NCBI GenBank assembly: GCA_934695325.1
Contig: CAKUVD010000009.1
Location: 62,001 to 126,000 of the forward strand
DNA: 64,000 bases
Reading direction: 5' to 3'
Origin: an uncultured Bacteroidales bacterium
GTDB lineage: Bacteria > Bacteroidota > Bacteroidia > Bacteroidales > UBA932
This document shows positions 17,388 through 27,900 of the stretch, in pieces. Below the pieces are notes generated by a model that ran no database searches, was not told the DNA's origin, and saw only the letters and a program-made list of their open reading frames with translations. Position 1 is the first letter of the stretch; the number at the start of each line of letters is the position of its first letter. The translations under genes and the position numbers were made by a program.

Positions 17388-19391
17388 ATGACTAGAAAGT
17401 CAATGATGAATTTCATTGCAGGCATCGCATCGCTTATTCTTGGTGCGATGCCTGTTTTGGCTCAAGTGTACGAGCCGACAGTGACCTGGAAAGTAAGCCA
17501 GGGCGACACAAAGGATGGTCTGACAGAGATAATATTCGATGGGAGCATCAGCGAAGGGTGGCATACGTATGGCGTAGATAACGAGACTACGCCTACGACC
17601 GTAGAATTTACGGATCTGGACGGCTGCACGCTCGAAGGGAGACTCTACGAGCTTCTTCCTGCCGGCGAATATGACGGAGAGGCTGTCTTCTACAACAAGA
17701 TAAAAATCGGTCAGAAGATACGCATCCCGGACAGTGCGAAGACACTCAAGGGAGTAATAACATCATCAAGCTGCAAGGAAAAAAGCTGCGGAATGCCGGA
17801 GGACTGGGAGTTCTCTCTTAAACTCACAGTTCCGGAAGGCGCCGCCAATACGGCCGTATCAGACGGCCACAGCACTGCCATCTCCGCCCCATCAGTCTCA
17901 GGCACTGAGGAATCGCAGAAAGCCGGAGGCTCCATCTGGGGGCTGATACTGGAAGCGATCCTGTGGGGTTTCGCTATGCTGCTCACACCTTGTGTGTTCC
18001 CGATGGTGCCGATGACCATCTCTTTCTTTATGAAAGGCTCCTCAACCCCAGCCGCAGGACGCTTCAAGGCATTTATGTATGGACTTTTCATCGTCCTGCT
18101 CTACACGGTGCCGATTTCCGTGATCATCGGGGCGACCTATCTTTTCGGAGGCGCCACAGTAACGGCTGACATATTCAACTGGCTGGCGACACATTGGCTC
18201 CCAAACATCATCTTCTTCATAGTCTTTATGGTTTTCGCCGCATCATTCTTCGGTGCATTCGAGATAACTCTTCCGTCATCACTGGTGAACAAGAGTGACA
18301 AGAACTCGGACAAGGGCGGACTCGCCGGAATCTTCTTTATGGCATTGACTCTCGTCCTGGTTTCATTCTCGTGTACCGGTCCTATCGTTGGCTCGGTGCT
18401 GATAAAGTCCACACAAGGAGAGTTCTGGACTCCGATGGTGACAATGCTGGCGTTCTCCGTAGCATTCGCCTTGCCTTTCACCGTATTCGCGATGTTCCCG
18501 TCCCTGCTAAAGAAACTCAAGAGCGGAAGCGGCAGTTGGATCGGCTCCGTGAAGATCGTGCTTGGCTTCATAGAGGTGGCGCTTGGCTTCAAGTTCCTGA
18601 GTGTGGCAGACCAGACCTATCACTGGGGACTTCTCGACAGAGAAATCTACCTCGCCATCTGGATTGTCGTCTTCACACTACTCGGCCTGTACCTACTCGG
18701 CAAGATTCGTTTCGAGTCTGACAGCGAAGTCACGCACATCGGTGTGTTCCGCCTTGCGATCGTCATCATAGACTTCACATTCGTGGCATACCTCATCCCA
18801 GGAATGTTCGGCGCACCGCTCAAGGCCCTGGCCGGCTATCTGCCGCCAATCGAGACACAGGATTTCGTCGTATGGAACACACGCAGTGAGGCCCTGCCTT
18901 CGGCGGGCGCAGTCTCTCAGGTCAATGAGAACAAATATGGACTGAAGATGCCTCTGGGACTTTCCGGCTATTTCGACCTGGACGAGGGGCTGGCAGCAGC
19001 CAAAGCCTCCGGGAAGCCAGTATTCGTAGACATAACAGGACACGGCTGTGTGAACTGCCGAGAGATGGAGCAGCGAGTATGGAGCGTTCCGAAGGTGCTG
19101 GACATTCTCCGGAACGACTACATACTGGTGGCGCTCTACACGGATGACAAGACCAAGATGCCCGAATCCAAATGGGTCACGGCCGAGAACGGCAAAGTCC
19201 TGAAGGATATGGGCCGCATCAACTCCTATTTCGTCAGGAATCATTTCGGAGTGAACGCCCAGCCGAACTACGTCCTGCTCTCTCCTGACGGCGAACAGCT
19301 TATGCCGATCCGAGGATACAACCTGGACATCGACGGATTTGTCTCCTTCCTGCAAGGCGGCCTGGAAAGGATGAATCAAAAGTCATTCTGA
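17388..19391 (+). CDS. DsbD-family thiol:disulfide interchange protein
   Basis: 667 residues. A signal peptide (to LAQ, about residue 26) leads a periplasmic N-domain (residues 27-170) with a KEKSC motif. Eight or so helices of the CcdA/DsbD membrane domain run from about 185 to 480 (LLTPCVFPMVPMTI and FSCTGPIVGS carry the two redox cysteines). The C-terminal thioredoxin-fold domain has Cys554 and Cys557 in CVNC. DsbD passes electrons from cytoplasmic thioredoxin to periplasmic proteins. It follows rny by 36 bases on the same strand. Confidence 0.9.
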   Translation: MTRKSMMNFIAGIASLILGAMPVLAQVYEPTVTWKVSQGDTKDGLTEIIFDGSISEGWHTYGVDNETTPTTVEFTDLDGCTLEGRLYELLPAGEYDGEAVFYNKIKIGQKIRIPDSAKTLKGVITSSSCKEKSCGMPEDWEFSLKLTVPEGAANTAVSDGHSTAISAPSVSGTEESQKAGGSIWGLILEAILWGFAMLLTPCVFPMVPMTISFFMKGSSTPAAGRFKAFMYGLFIVLLYTVPISVIIGATYLFGGATVTADIFNWLATHWLPNIIFFIVFMVFAASFFGAFEITLPSSLVNKSDKNSDKGGLAGIFFMALTLVLVSFSCTGPIVGSVLIKSTQGEFWTPMVTMLAFSVAFALPFTVFAMFPSLLKKLKSGSGSWIGSVKIVLGFIEVALGFKFLSVADQTYHWGLLDREIYLAIWIVVFTLLGLYLLGKIRFESDSEVTHIGVFRLAIVIIDFTFVAYLIPGMFGAPLKALAGYLPPIETQDFVVWNTRSEALPSAGAVSQVNENKYGLKMPLGLSGYFDLDEGLAAAKASGKPVFVDITGHGCVNCREMEQRVWSVPKVLDILRNDYILVALYTDDKTKMPESKWVTAENGKVLKDMGRINSYFVRNHFGVNAQPNYVLLSPDGEQLMPIRGYNLDIDGFVSFLQGGLERMNQKSF

Positions 19392-19436
19392 CTTTTGATT
19401 CATCCTCGTGCCCCGCAGGCGACAGCCTGTGGGAAG

Positions 19437-19486
19437 CATAGCCCCCTCGATGGAGGCGCGGACGACAGTCCGCAGGGGTGTATCAT
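19437..19486 (+). repeat. Dispersed structured repeat, copy 2
   Basis: Close match to 12682-12731. Outer ATAGCCCC/GGGGTGTAT pairing encloses hairpins CCTC-GATG-GAGG and GCGGAC-GACA-GTCCGC, a three-way junction. A further hairpin CCGCAGGC-GACA-GCCTGTGG lies directly upstream (19412-19431). It sits between convergent dsbD-type and mazG genes and could act as a terminator or mobile palindromic unit. Confidence 0.75.
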
Positions 19487-19495
19487 GACAAGAAT

Positions 19496-20368
19496 TCACA
19501 CTGACTTCGAGGCACTCTCTTCTTTTTTCTTGGCCTCGTCCCAGATAGCATCCATCTCCGCCAGAGACATATCAGAGAGACTACGCCCCTGCCGTATGGT
19601 ATGCTCCTCAAGATATGTGAAGCGACGTCTGAACTTGTCACAGGCCCGGTTAAGAGCCGTGTCAGGATTAAGGCCGTAAAGCCTGGCTGCATTGATCACG
19701 GAGAACAAGAAATCACCGAGTTCCTCCTCAGCCCTGTCACGTGCGGAACCGGGAGCAGGCGTCATAGTGTAACCGGCCGGTACCGTGTCGCCAAGTCCTT
19801 CCTCGGCTGCCATCGACTCAAGCTCAGCCTGAAATTCGCCCTGCTCCTCCTTGACCTTGTCCCAGACCTGAGACGGCCGCTCCCAGTCGAAGCCGACTCC
19901 CCTCGCCTTGTCCTGCATCGAATACGCTTTCAGGATAGGCGGCAATGAGTCAGGCACTCCGGAGAGGATCCTCTTGTTTCCGCCTTTCTCTTTCATCTTC
20001 ATCATCTCCCAGTTCTCCGACACCTGCTCAGCATCGGCAGCCTTGCCGTCAGAAAACACGTGAGGATGGCGGAATATCATCTTCTCGCACAGGCACTCCA
20101 TAACGTCAGCCATGTCGAACTTGCCCTGCTCCTCCGCTATCTTGGAATAGAATATGATATGAAGCAGAATATCTCCGAGTTCCTTCTCCACTTCCCCATC
20201 ATTCTTCTTCATCACTGCATCACCAAGTTCATAGACCTCCTCAACAGTAAGCGAGCGCAGTGTGTCCCACGTCTGCGCACCGTTCCACGGGCATTTCGCC
20301 CTGAGCTTGTCCATAATGTCCAGGACATGCCCGAACTTCTCAAGTTTCTCTTCTCTGGTATGTGCCAT
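19496..20368 (-). CDS. mazG: Nucleoside triphosphate pyrophosphohydrolase MazG
   Basis: 290 residues. The N-terminal MazG repeat begins with CPWNGAQTWDTLR and has the EExxE...E metal-binding pattern (EVYELGDAVMKKNDGEVEKELGD); the second repeat has EEELGDFLFSVINAARLYG. The enzyme hydrolyses non-canonical or excess (d)NTPs to NMP and pyrophosphate. A TAAATTTG -7 box at 20394-20401 (minus strand) lies 25 bases upstream of the start. Confidence 0.93.
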   Translation of the reverse strand: MAHTREEKLEKFGHVLDIMDKLRAKCPWNGAQTWDTLRSLTVEEVYELGDAVMKKNDGEVEKELGDILLHIIFYSKIAEEQGKFDMADVMECLCEKMIFRHPHVFSDGKAADAEQVSENWEMMKMKEKGGNKRILSGVPDSLPPILKAYSMQDKARGVGFDWERPSQVWDKVKEEQGEFQAELESMAAEEGLGDTVPAGYTMTPAPGSARDRAEEELGDFLFSVINAARLYGLNPDTALNRACDKFRRRFTYLEEHTIRQGRSLSDMSLAEMDAIWDEAKKKEESASKSV

Positions 20369-20393
20369 AAGCCAATATCATTTTTTATGTGCG

Positions 20394-20452
20394 CAAATTT
20401 AGCAATCTGTTCTGACAAGCTGAAAATCTTCCGGAAAAAAGGCTTAACTTTG
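20394..20452. promoter_or_regulatory. Divergent promoters of mazG and the CoA-transferase gene
   Basis: TAAATTTG on the minus strand (20394-20401) precedes mazG; TAACTTTG on the plus strand (20445-20452) precedes the ATG at 20491. Both match TAnnTTTG. Confidence 0.6.
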
Positions 20453-20490
20453 GTGCGACTGAAAATGACACATCACATATTCATCCATAT

Positions 20491-21792
20491 ATGAAAAACC
20501 CGATTTACGTTACAGCTGACGAGGCCGTCAGAGCTGTCAAGACAGGAGACCACATCCACCTCAGCAGCGTAGCCAGCGTACCGCACGTATTGATACAGGC
20601 TCTCTGCCGCAGAGCAGACGCCGGAGAAATCCGCGACCTGCATTTCCACCACTTCCACACAGAAGGGCCGGCGCCATATTCAGAACCGAGATATGAAGGA
20701 ATTTTCTTCGACCAGGGATTCTTCCTCGGCCCTAACGTAAGGGCCAATGTCAATGCCGGCTATGCCGACTATCTGCCTGTGCACCTCGGCGAATCGCAGA
20801 AACTATATCGCAGCGGAGCTCTCAGATGCGACGTGGCGATGGTGCAGGTATCAATACCGGACGAAAACGGATTCGTTTCGCTCGGAACATCCGTGGACTG
20901 CTCGCTCGCGGCCATCGAGAGCGCAGGGACCGTCATCGCCGTGGTCAATGAGAATGTGCCCTATGCCTATGGCGATCTCGTAAATCCAGGCCTCATAGAC
21001 TATTTCGTAAAGGACAATACCTCTCTGGTCACCAAAGACTTCGCCGAGCCGGACGAGACAGAAAGGCTCATCGGAAAGAATTGTGCGGAGCTCGTCCCAG
21101 ACGGGGCCTGCCTGCAGATGGGGATCGGTGCGCTTCCAAACGCACTTGCGGCTGCCTTGACTGACCACAAGGACCTCGGACTCCATACGGAGATGTTCGC
21201 CGACGGCATACTCCGCCTCATAAAAAAAGGCGTCATCAACGGCAGGCGCAAAAAGATCGACACAGGGAAAGTGGTGGCGTCATTCCTGCTCGGCTCGAAT
21301 GATGTGTACAAGTTCATTGACCATAACCCTGAAGTGCTGATGAAGGACATCAAATACACGAACGACCCGTGGGTCATAGCGCAGAATCCGGAGATGATGG
21401 CCATCAATTCCGCCACGGAGGTGGATCTGACAGGACAGATCAGCGCCGACTCCATCGGGACGCGCATATTCTCCGGAACCGGAGGGCAGGTGGACTTCGT
21501 CCGGGGCGCGACAATGTCTGAAGGAGGAAAGTCAGTCACGGCATTCGCCTCCAGGACCAAGAGGGGGCAGACCAAGATCGTGCCTGTGCTAAACCCCGGA
21601 GCCGGAGTCGTGACGCCCCGCGCCGACGCCCACTGGATCGTTACCGAATATGGCGCCGTGGATCTGTACGGAAAATCGCTTCAGGAGAGGGCAAAGCTGC
21701 TCATCAGCATAGCCCATCCTGATGACAGGAACGACCTTGACCGTGCCGCATTCGAAAGGTTCGGGCCACACTATCATAATTTTTCGATTTAG
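20491..21792 (+). CDS. Acetyl-CoA hydrolase / 4-hydroxybutyrate CoA-transferase family protein
   Basis: 433 residues, usual for class I CoA-transferases of the Cat/4HbCT type. The catalytic Glu is at Glu234 in LHTEMFADG, and the CoA-binding loops QMGIGALPNALA and FSGTGGQVDFVRGA are clear. Such enzymes move CoA between acetate and 4-hydroxybutyrate, butyrate or succinate in fermentative metabolism. Which acids are used here cannot be told from sequence. Single gene, divergent from mazG. Confidence 0.88.
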   Translation: MKNPIYVTADEAVRAVKTGDHIHLSSVASVPHVLIQALCRRADAGEIRDLHFHHFHTEGPAPYSEPRYEGIFFDQGFFLGPNVRANVNAGYADYLPVHLGESQKLYRSGALRCDVAMVQVSIPDENGFVSLGTSVDCSLAAIESAGTVIAVVNENVPYAYGDLVNPGLIDYFVKDNTSLVTKDFAEPDETERLIGKNCAELVPDGACLQMGIGALPNALAAALTDHKDLGLHTEMFADGILRLIKKGVINGRRKKIDTGKVVASFLLGSNDVYKFIDHNPEVLMKDIKYTNDPWVIAQNPEMMAINSATEVDLTGQISADSIGTRIFSGTGGQVDFVRGATMSEGGKSVTAFASRTKRGQTKIVPVLNPGAGVVTPRADAHWIVTEYGAVDLYGKSLQERAKLLISIAHPDDRNDLDRAAFERFGPHYHNFSI

Positions 21793-21955
21793 AAGCTGTG
21801 ATCCCTACAGACTGGCGTCTGCGAGACATCCTGACACACCACCGCAGACTCACGCTTGCCACCCAGCTGTCGCAAGGGGCACATCGCCTGTCAGACCCAA
21901 AGAAATATCCCGCAAAGCCTGTTCTGACTTTGCGGGATATTTCTTACCTGCAGAG

Positions 21956-23152
21956 TTACTGCCGCGGGGTCCTTACCGTCCCGGAACGGGAGGTCCTTAC
22001 CGATGATACGGAGCGGGAAGCGGATGCCGGGATATGCCTCTGAGGACGAACCTTCAGCATTGTCCTGTCCGCATTGACCTTGGCAGAAACGCCGGAGGCG
22101 TCCTGGATCTTGGTCATCGTCAGCGGGAATACCGGGACATCGTCATTCTTCACGTACAGTCCGAGATCATTCTCATCCAACGGATAGTCGAAATACTGCA
22201 TCGACGTGAGCTTGGTCCTATAGACCTTGTTATCGTGATTGAACTCGAAGTCGAGGCCTCTTACGGTCGTGCTCTCGCCGCCAGCGGACAACCTGTCGCT
22301 CTCGGCTATTATGATGTTGTCGCAGACGGTCTGCTCATCGCCTTTCCTCATATCGCTGAATCCCATCGATCCGTCGTATATGAAATTGCCATAGAAGCAA
22401 AGGTCATAGTCCTTGCCGCCGATGGTCTCAGTCTCGAGATACAGACCCTTGAAGAGCATTGTCCTCGTAAACCGGTCATATTGGGTCTCGATGGCATAAT
22501 CCTTCATATCGTATTCTGTGTCACGTCCGGATTCCCAGCCTGTCACATAAAATAGATAATCCGCATCAGAAGATTCTATGTCAATGTCATAGGAAATCAC
22601 CCTTGAAGGATCCTTCTTGTCAGTACCGGAAATCTTCCATTTTCCGAGCCAGCCAAGGAAGTCCTCCGAAGGCTGGCTTTCCTTCAACGTAAAGCGCAGG
22701 AAAGCATAGTCTCCCGTCACCTCTCCGCTGCCATTGACACCAAAGGCCACCGCAAGCCAGCTCCCGGAACGCATCCTGTCGAAAGTGATGTCCGTCGAGC
22801 CCTTGTAGGCGTCGCCGTTGTAATAGTTCGGCTCATCCTTTATATATGCGACTATATCATCCGAATACCAGTTCTTAAGGTTGTCTGCCGTAATGACATC
22901 CAGATAATATGTCTCGTTGTCAATGCTGCTGACGCTTATTATGTCCACATCAGCCTTGAACCCATAGTCATCCGTGATTACGTCCCGCCTGTGAGACAGC
23001 TTCCAGTCAGGATTCACCCTGAACTCCGGTTCCGGGTCAGGCTGATGGCCTCCCGGGGTATCCGGCCTGTGTCCTGTGCCATCGACGCTGCAACCAAATG
23101 ATGACAATGCCGCAAGCAATACAGCCGCGGATATTCCGAAAAACCTGCCCAT
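21956..23152 (-). CDS. Lipoprotein of unknown function, possible C-terminal frameshift
   Basis: The start at 23152 gives a lipoprotein signal (ISAAVLLAALSSFGC), and the ATG overlaps the pgi stop (TGATG), implying translational coupling with pgi. The body of about 350 residues is beta-rich with repeated acidic and aromatic segments (WYSDDIVAYIKDEPNYYNG, GWLGKWKISGTDKKD). The last about 20 residues are a Ser/Arg/Thr-rich string. In another frame the same DNA from about 22030 down reads a more protein-like continuation (GIRFPLRIIGKDLPFRDGK and on) with the window's usual codon choice. I suspect a one- or two-base indel near 22030. Family unknown. Confidence 0.6.
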   Translation of the reverse strand: MGRFFGISAAVLLAALSSFGCSVDGTGHRPDTPGGHQPDPEPEFRVNPDWKLSHRRDVITDDYGFKADVDIISVSSIDNETYYLDVITADNLKNWYSDDIVAYIKDEPNYYNGDAYKGSTDITFDRMRSGSWLAVAFGVNGSGEVTGDYAFLRFTLKESQPSEDFLGWLGKWKISGTDKKDPSRVISYDIDIESSDADYLFYVTGWESGRDTEYDMKDYAIETQYDRFTRTMLFKGLYLETETIGGKDYDLCFYGNFIYDGSMGFSDMRKGDEQTVCDNIIIAESDRLSAGGESTTVRGLDFEFNHDNKVYRTKLTSMQYFDYPLDENDLGLYVKNDDVPVFPLTMTKIQDASGVSAKVNADRTMLKVRPQRHIPASASRSVSSVRTSRSGTVRTPRQ

Positions 23153-24492
23153 CAGGCGAGACGTGCCTTGATAGCCTTGGTCTGCTCCTCGTAGCCAGGC
23201 TTCTCGAGAAGAGCGAACATATTCTTCTTGTACGCCTCCACGCCAGGCTGGTTGAACGGATTCACACCGAGGGTGTAAGCGCTCACGCCGCAAGCGAACT
23301 CGAAGAAATAGAACAATGCTCCCAGGACCTTCTCATTGATTCTCTCGATGGAGACCTCGAGCTGAGGGACGCCGCCGTCGATATGTGCAAGCTTGGTCCC
23401 GAGCTGCGCCATCGCATTGCAATGCTCTACGTGCTGGCCTGCAAGATAGTTGAGCTGGTCAAGGTTCTGCTCGTCGCTGCCTATGACTACGCTGCGGTTG
23501 CTGTTCTCGATATTGACCACGGTCTCGAACATAATGCGGGAACCGTCCTGGACAAACTGGCCAAGTGAGTGAAGATCAGTGGTATATGTGACTGACGCAG
23601 GGAAGATTCCTTTACAGTCCTTGCCCTCCGACTCGCCGTAGAGCTGTTTCCACCATTCGCCGAGGTACTGGAACTTAGGATTGAATGAAACGAGAATCTC
23701 GACGCTCTTCCCGTAAACTGAATGGAGAAGATTACGCATAGCGGCATAGACTACAGCTGCATTGTCCTCGGACTTGACTGCGAGAAGCTTCTCCTCTTCC
23801 TTCGCACCCTCGAGAAGAGCGCGGATGTCGAATCCGGCGAGAACTATCGGAAGAAGACCTACCGGGGTGAGAACTGAGAAACGCCCTCCGACATTGTCAG
23901 GAACGACGAATGTCCTGTAGCCTTCCTGGGTGGCGAGAGTCTTGAGAGCCCCCTTGTGAGCGTCGGTCACAGCCACGATGCGTGATGCCGCCTCCTTCTG
24001 GCCGTATGTCTCCTCGATGTGCTGCTTCACGATCCTGAATGCGACTGCAGGCTCTGTGGTGGTACCTGACTTGGAGATCACCACACAAGCGGCGTTACGC
24101 TCCTTCATAAGGTCGATGAGCTCGCTCACATATTCTTCCGAGAGGTTGTTGCCTGCGAATACCACCTGAGGGGCATCCTTGCGGTGAAGTTCCTTCGCGA
24201 AACTGTGGGAGAGGGCCTCGATGGCACACTTGGCTCCAAGATAAGAGCCTCCGATACCGATGACGATGACCAGGTCGATGTTCTTGGACTTCCAGTCGTC
24301 ACGTACATCCTCACAAGCCTTCACAAGTGATTCAGGTGTCTCTGAAGGAAGGTGCTTCCATCCCAGGAAGTCATTTCCAGCGCCTTCTCCTGATTCGAGC
24401 ACGTCGAAAGCCGCAAGTGCCTTCTCCACATACTCCTTATACTCAACGTCTTTGACAAAGGAGGAACATCCTCCCACATTAACTTTTACCAT
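23152..24492 (-). CDS. pgi: Glucose-6-phosphate isomerase
   Basis: 446 residues, matching the shorter bacterial PGI form. Family motifs are present: GIGGSYLGAKCAIEAL, SKSGTTTEPAVAFRI, the DNVGGRFSVLTPVGL box and the catalytic Glu in GEWWKQLYGESEGKD. It interconverts glucose-6-phosphate and fructose-6-phosphate in glycolysis. The gene has a long leader: a TATCTTTG -7 box at 24711-24718 puts the start about 210 bases upstream, and the leader holds a near-palindrome (24552-24571). The downstream lipoprotein overlaps its stop. Confidence 0.95.
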   Translation of the reverse strand: MVKVNVGGCSSFVKDVEYKEYVEKALAAFDVLESGEGAGNDFLGWKHLPSETPESLVKACEDVRDDWKSKNIDLVIVIGIGGSYLGAKCAIEALSHSFAKELHRKDAPQVVFAGNNLSEEYVSELIDLMKERNAACVVISKSGTTTEPAVAFRIVKQHIEETYGQKEAASRIVAVTDAHKGALKTLATQEGYRTFVVPDNVGGRFSVLTPVGLLPIVLAGFDIRALLEGAKEEEKLLAVKSEDNAAVVYAAMRNLLHSVYGKSVEILVSFNPKFQYLGEWWKQLYGESEGKDCKGIFPASVTYTTDLHSLGQFVQDGSRIMFETVVNIENSNRSVVIGSDEQNLDQLNYLAGQHVEHCNAMAQLGTKLAHIDGGVPQLEVSIERINEKVLGALFYFFEFACGVSAYTLGVNPFNQPGVEAYKKNMFALLEKPGYEEQTKAIKARLA

Positions 24493-24551
24493 ATACTTTG
24501 TGATTTAGAATCTATTTTAAAATCTCTTCAGGCCGAGAAGCTGTCCGATTC

Positions 24552-24571
24552 CATACCGAAATTTCCGTATG
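24552..24571. promoter_or_regulatory. 20-bp near-palindrome in the pgi leader
   Basis: CATACcGAAATTTCcGTATG reads the same on both strands except for its two inner C positions. It lies in the pgi leader, 60-79 bases upstream of the start codon, and could be an operator or an RNA hairpin. Confidence 0.4.
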
Positions 24572-24710
24572 CACCTTTACGACATTCCATCCCACACCGC
24601 TCACCCGCCACGGGAATCTGTCGCCTCAAGTCCGGAATTTTCCACATATCGACACGCAAATCGGTATGTATCATACATATCATAAAAAACAGCACCCCTC
24701 CGCCGGGGCA

Positions 24711-24844
24711 CAAAGATAACGCATTTTATGAAAACTTGTTCATTCCCAGACCATATTTCGGGCCTGGGACCAGGCACAGGAGCGCGACGACGGGCAATGA
24801 CCGCGAGAATTTTTTCATCAATCACATTACATTGACTATATTTG
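24711..24844. promoter_or_regulatory. Divergent -7 boxes of pgi and the GDPD-GH31 gene
   Basis: The 450-base gap between pgi and the next gene holds TATCTTTG on the minus strand (24711-24718) for pgi and TATATTTG on the plus strand (24837-24844) for the ATG at 24944. Hairpins CCCC-TCCGCC-GGGG and GCCTGG-GA-CCAGGC lie between. I see no gene in the gap. Confidence 0.55.
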
Positions 24845-24943
24845 TATGATACACCTGAAGTTCGGCTATGCAATCCGGGAGAGAACTTAGACCAGGATGC
24901 CCGCCGACATTGGTTTTGAAGAAATTACAAAATATATTCTATT

Positions 24944-27900
24944 ATGAAACGAGCAATACTGAAATCAGCGCTCATTGCCGTATGCTCATCGGCACTGGCA
25001 TTGACACTGAGCGCACAAGAGACCGGGTCAGTCCGAATCGGAGCCCACAGAGGATTCTGGGACTGCGACGAAGCATCGCACACGGAGAACTCGATAGCAT
25101 CGCTTAAAGCCGCACAGAATCACGGGTTCTGGGGCAGCGAATTCGACGTCCACCTCACCTCGGACAATGAAATCGTCGTTCACCACGATGCCCACATCGA
25201 GGGACAGGACATCCAGAAAAACACCTATGCTTTCCTCAGGCAGTTCAAGCTTGCGAACGGAGAGTCTATGCCTACGCTGGACGAATATCTTACACAGGCA
25301 GAGGACTGCCCTTCCACAGTATTGGTACTAGAGTTCAAGACTCAATACAGCAAAGAGCACGAGGATCAACTTGTGGACCTGACGTTCAAGAAACTGAAAG
25401 AGCACGGCCTCTATGACCCGTCCAGGGTTATGTTCATATCATTCAGTATGAACATCTGCAAAAAAGTGGCTGCCGACGCACCCGAATTCACTAACCAGTA
25501 TCTGAACGGAGACATTGCCCCGGCTGATCTTCACAAGAACGGGATAAACGGTATCGACTACAGTTACAAAGCCTTGTACAAGCACCCGGAATGGGTCAAA
25601 GAGGCTCACGACCTCGGAATGAGCGTAAACGTCTGGACAGTGAACAAAGAGAGCGATATGAAGGCGATGATCGCACTCGGCGTGGACTGTGTCACCACGA
25701 ACAAGCCTCTGGAAGTCCGCAGCCTGCTCGGTTCTGAAGAACTCAGGCTCGCAGAGCCCTCAACTGATGACCCTAAGGCAGACCCAAAAGCCGAAGTAGT
25801 CTTTGGCAACGCACGTTTCACAGTTCTGGGAGACCGACTCATCCGTATGGAATGGGCGGTAGACGGAAAGTTCGAGGACAGGGCGACTCTCGGCGTCATC
25901 AACAGGAAGATGCCTGTGCCTCAGTACACCGTGAAGCGTGCCGGCAAACGTCTGACAATAAAGACTGATGCTCTCACGCTCACTTATACCGGGGACAGGA
26001 AATTCGACCAGAACAACCTCCACGTGACGTTCACAATGCCGGAGCACACCTCCAAGAACGGTGTCAGAAAGGTGAGCTGGCATCCAGGGCTTGACGACAG
26101 CGGAAACCTCCTGGGCACGGTAAGGACTCTGGATGGATGCGACGGCGTGAAGACCAATGAGCCTTATGACAAGGGTGTCATTTCACGCGACGGTTGGGCG
26201 GTCATTGACGAATCCGACAGACAAGTCTTTGTCCCTGAGGAGACTGACTGGAAGAACTGGGTTGCGAACCGCGAGCCTGGAGAAAGACAGGATCTCTATC
26301 TCTTCGCATACGGGCACGACTACAAGGCCGCCGTATCTGACTACATAAAGATAGGCGGACAGATTCCACTTCCTCCGAAATATGCCTTCGGATACTGGTG
26401 GTGCCGTTTCTGGCAATACTCTGACTTCGAGTTCGTAGGCCTCGGCAAAGAGATCCGCTCCCTCAGCATCCCTATCGATGTAATGGTCCTGGATATGGAC
26501 TGGCACGAGACCTGGTCACTGAGAAGGCACAAAGCTCCGAAAGACGAATTCGGGCAGCGCATCGGCTGGACAGGCTACACCTGGCAGAAAAAGCTCTTCC
26601 CGAACCCTGCGAACTGCCTCCAGGACCTGCACGACCTCGGGCTCAAGACCACGCTCAACCTACATCCCGCATCCGGAATACAGCCATACGAAGAGCCGTA
26701 TGACAGGTTCGTGAAGGACTATCTCTCCAGGACCTCCGACTATGACGGGCCTAAGGGATATATCAATGCTGACGGCAGCAAGGCCCCCGTACCATTCCGC
26801 ATCGACGACGAGAACTGGGCCGATGCCTATTTCAATTCCGTGATCCGTCCGTTCGAAAGGCAGGGCGTGGATTTCTGGTGGCTTGACTGGCAGCAATGGA
26901 AAGAAAGCAAATACACCCCCGGACTCAGCAACACATTCTGGCTGAACTACACGTTCTTCAACGATATGGTGCGCCAGTCCGAGAATCAAGGGATATATGC
27001 GAGAAGACCTATGATTTATCACAGATGGGGCGGCCTCGGAAGCCATCGCTATCAGATAGGATTCTCCGGAGACTGCCAGGCATCTTGGAAAGTCCTCGGA
27101 TACCTGCCTTACTTCACCTCTACGGCATCCAATGTCGGCTACGGCTACTGGGGCCACGACATCGGAGGACACCTTCAGCCTAAGGGCGTGGCGGAGACCG
27201 ATCCGGAGCTCTACACCAGATGGCTTCAGTCAGGAGTCTTCACCCCTATCTTCAAGACGCACTCCACCAAAGACCTCACTATGGAGAAGCGTTTCTGGGT
27301 ATTCCCAGACTATTTCGACGCAATGCGTGAAGCCGTAAGGTTGCGTTACGACCTCTCGCCGTACATCTACAATGCCGCGAGACAGACATACGACACCGGA
27401 ATCTCGATGTGCCGTCCTATGTACTACGACTATGCAGAGGACGATGAGGCATACGAATGGAAAGAAGAGTATATGTTCGGTGACGACATCCTCGCCACCA
27501 CAGTATGCACTCCTGTGGACAAAGTCACAGGGCTCGCAAAACGCGGAATGTGGTTCCCGGAAGGAAGCGACTGGTATGACGTGGCCACCGGAACGTTGAT
27601 CAAGGGCGGCCAGAAAGACACTCTCACATATACCGTCAATGAGAACCCTTATTATGTCAAGGCTGGGGCGGTAATCCCTATGGCAGGACAGCACATCGAG
27701 TCACTTCAGGAAAAGAGCAATGAGCTGAGGCTTTTCATCGCCCCTGGTGACGGCAAGAGCTCGGCGTCAGTCTACGAGGACGACGGCGCATCTCAGGCAT
27801 ACAAACAGGAGTATGCCACCACAGAAGTTACCAAAGAGGCTGACGCTTCTTCTGTCAAGGTCACTGTAGCTCCGCGCAAAGGCACATACAACGGCATTGA

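Noticed and set aside
24493-24943. Small gene in the gap between pgi and the GDPD-GH31 gene
   Set aside because: Short open frames there lack typical codon use; the gap is explained by two promoters and a leader.
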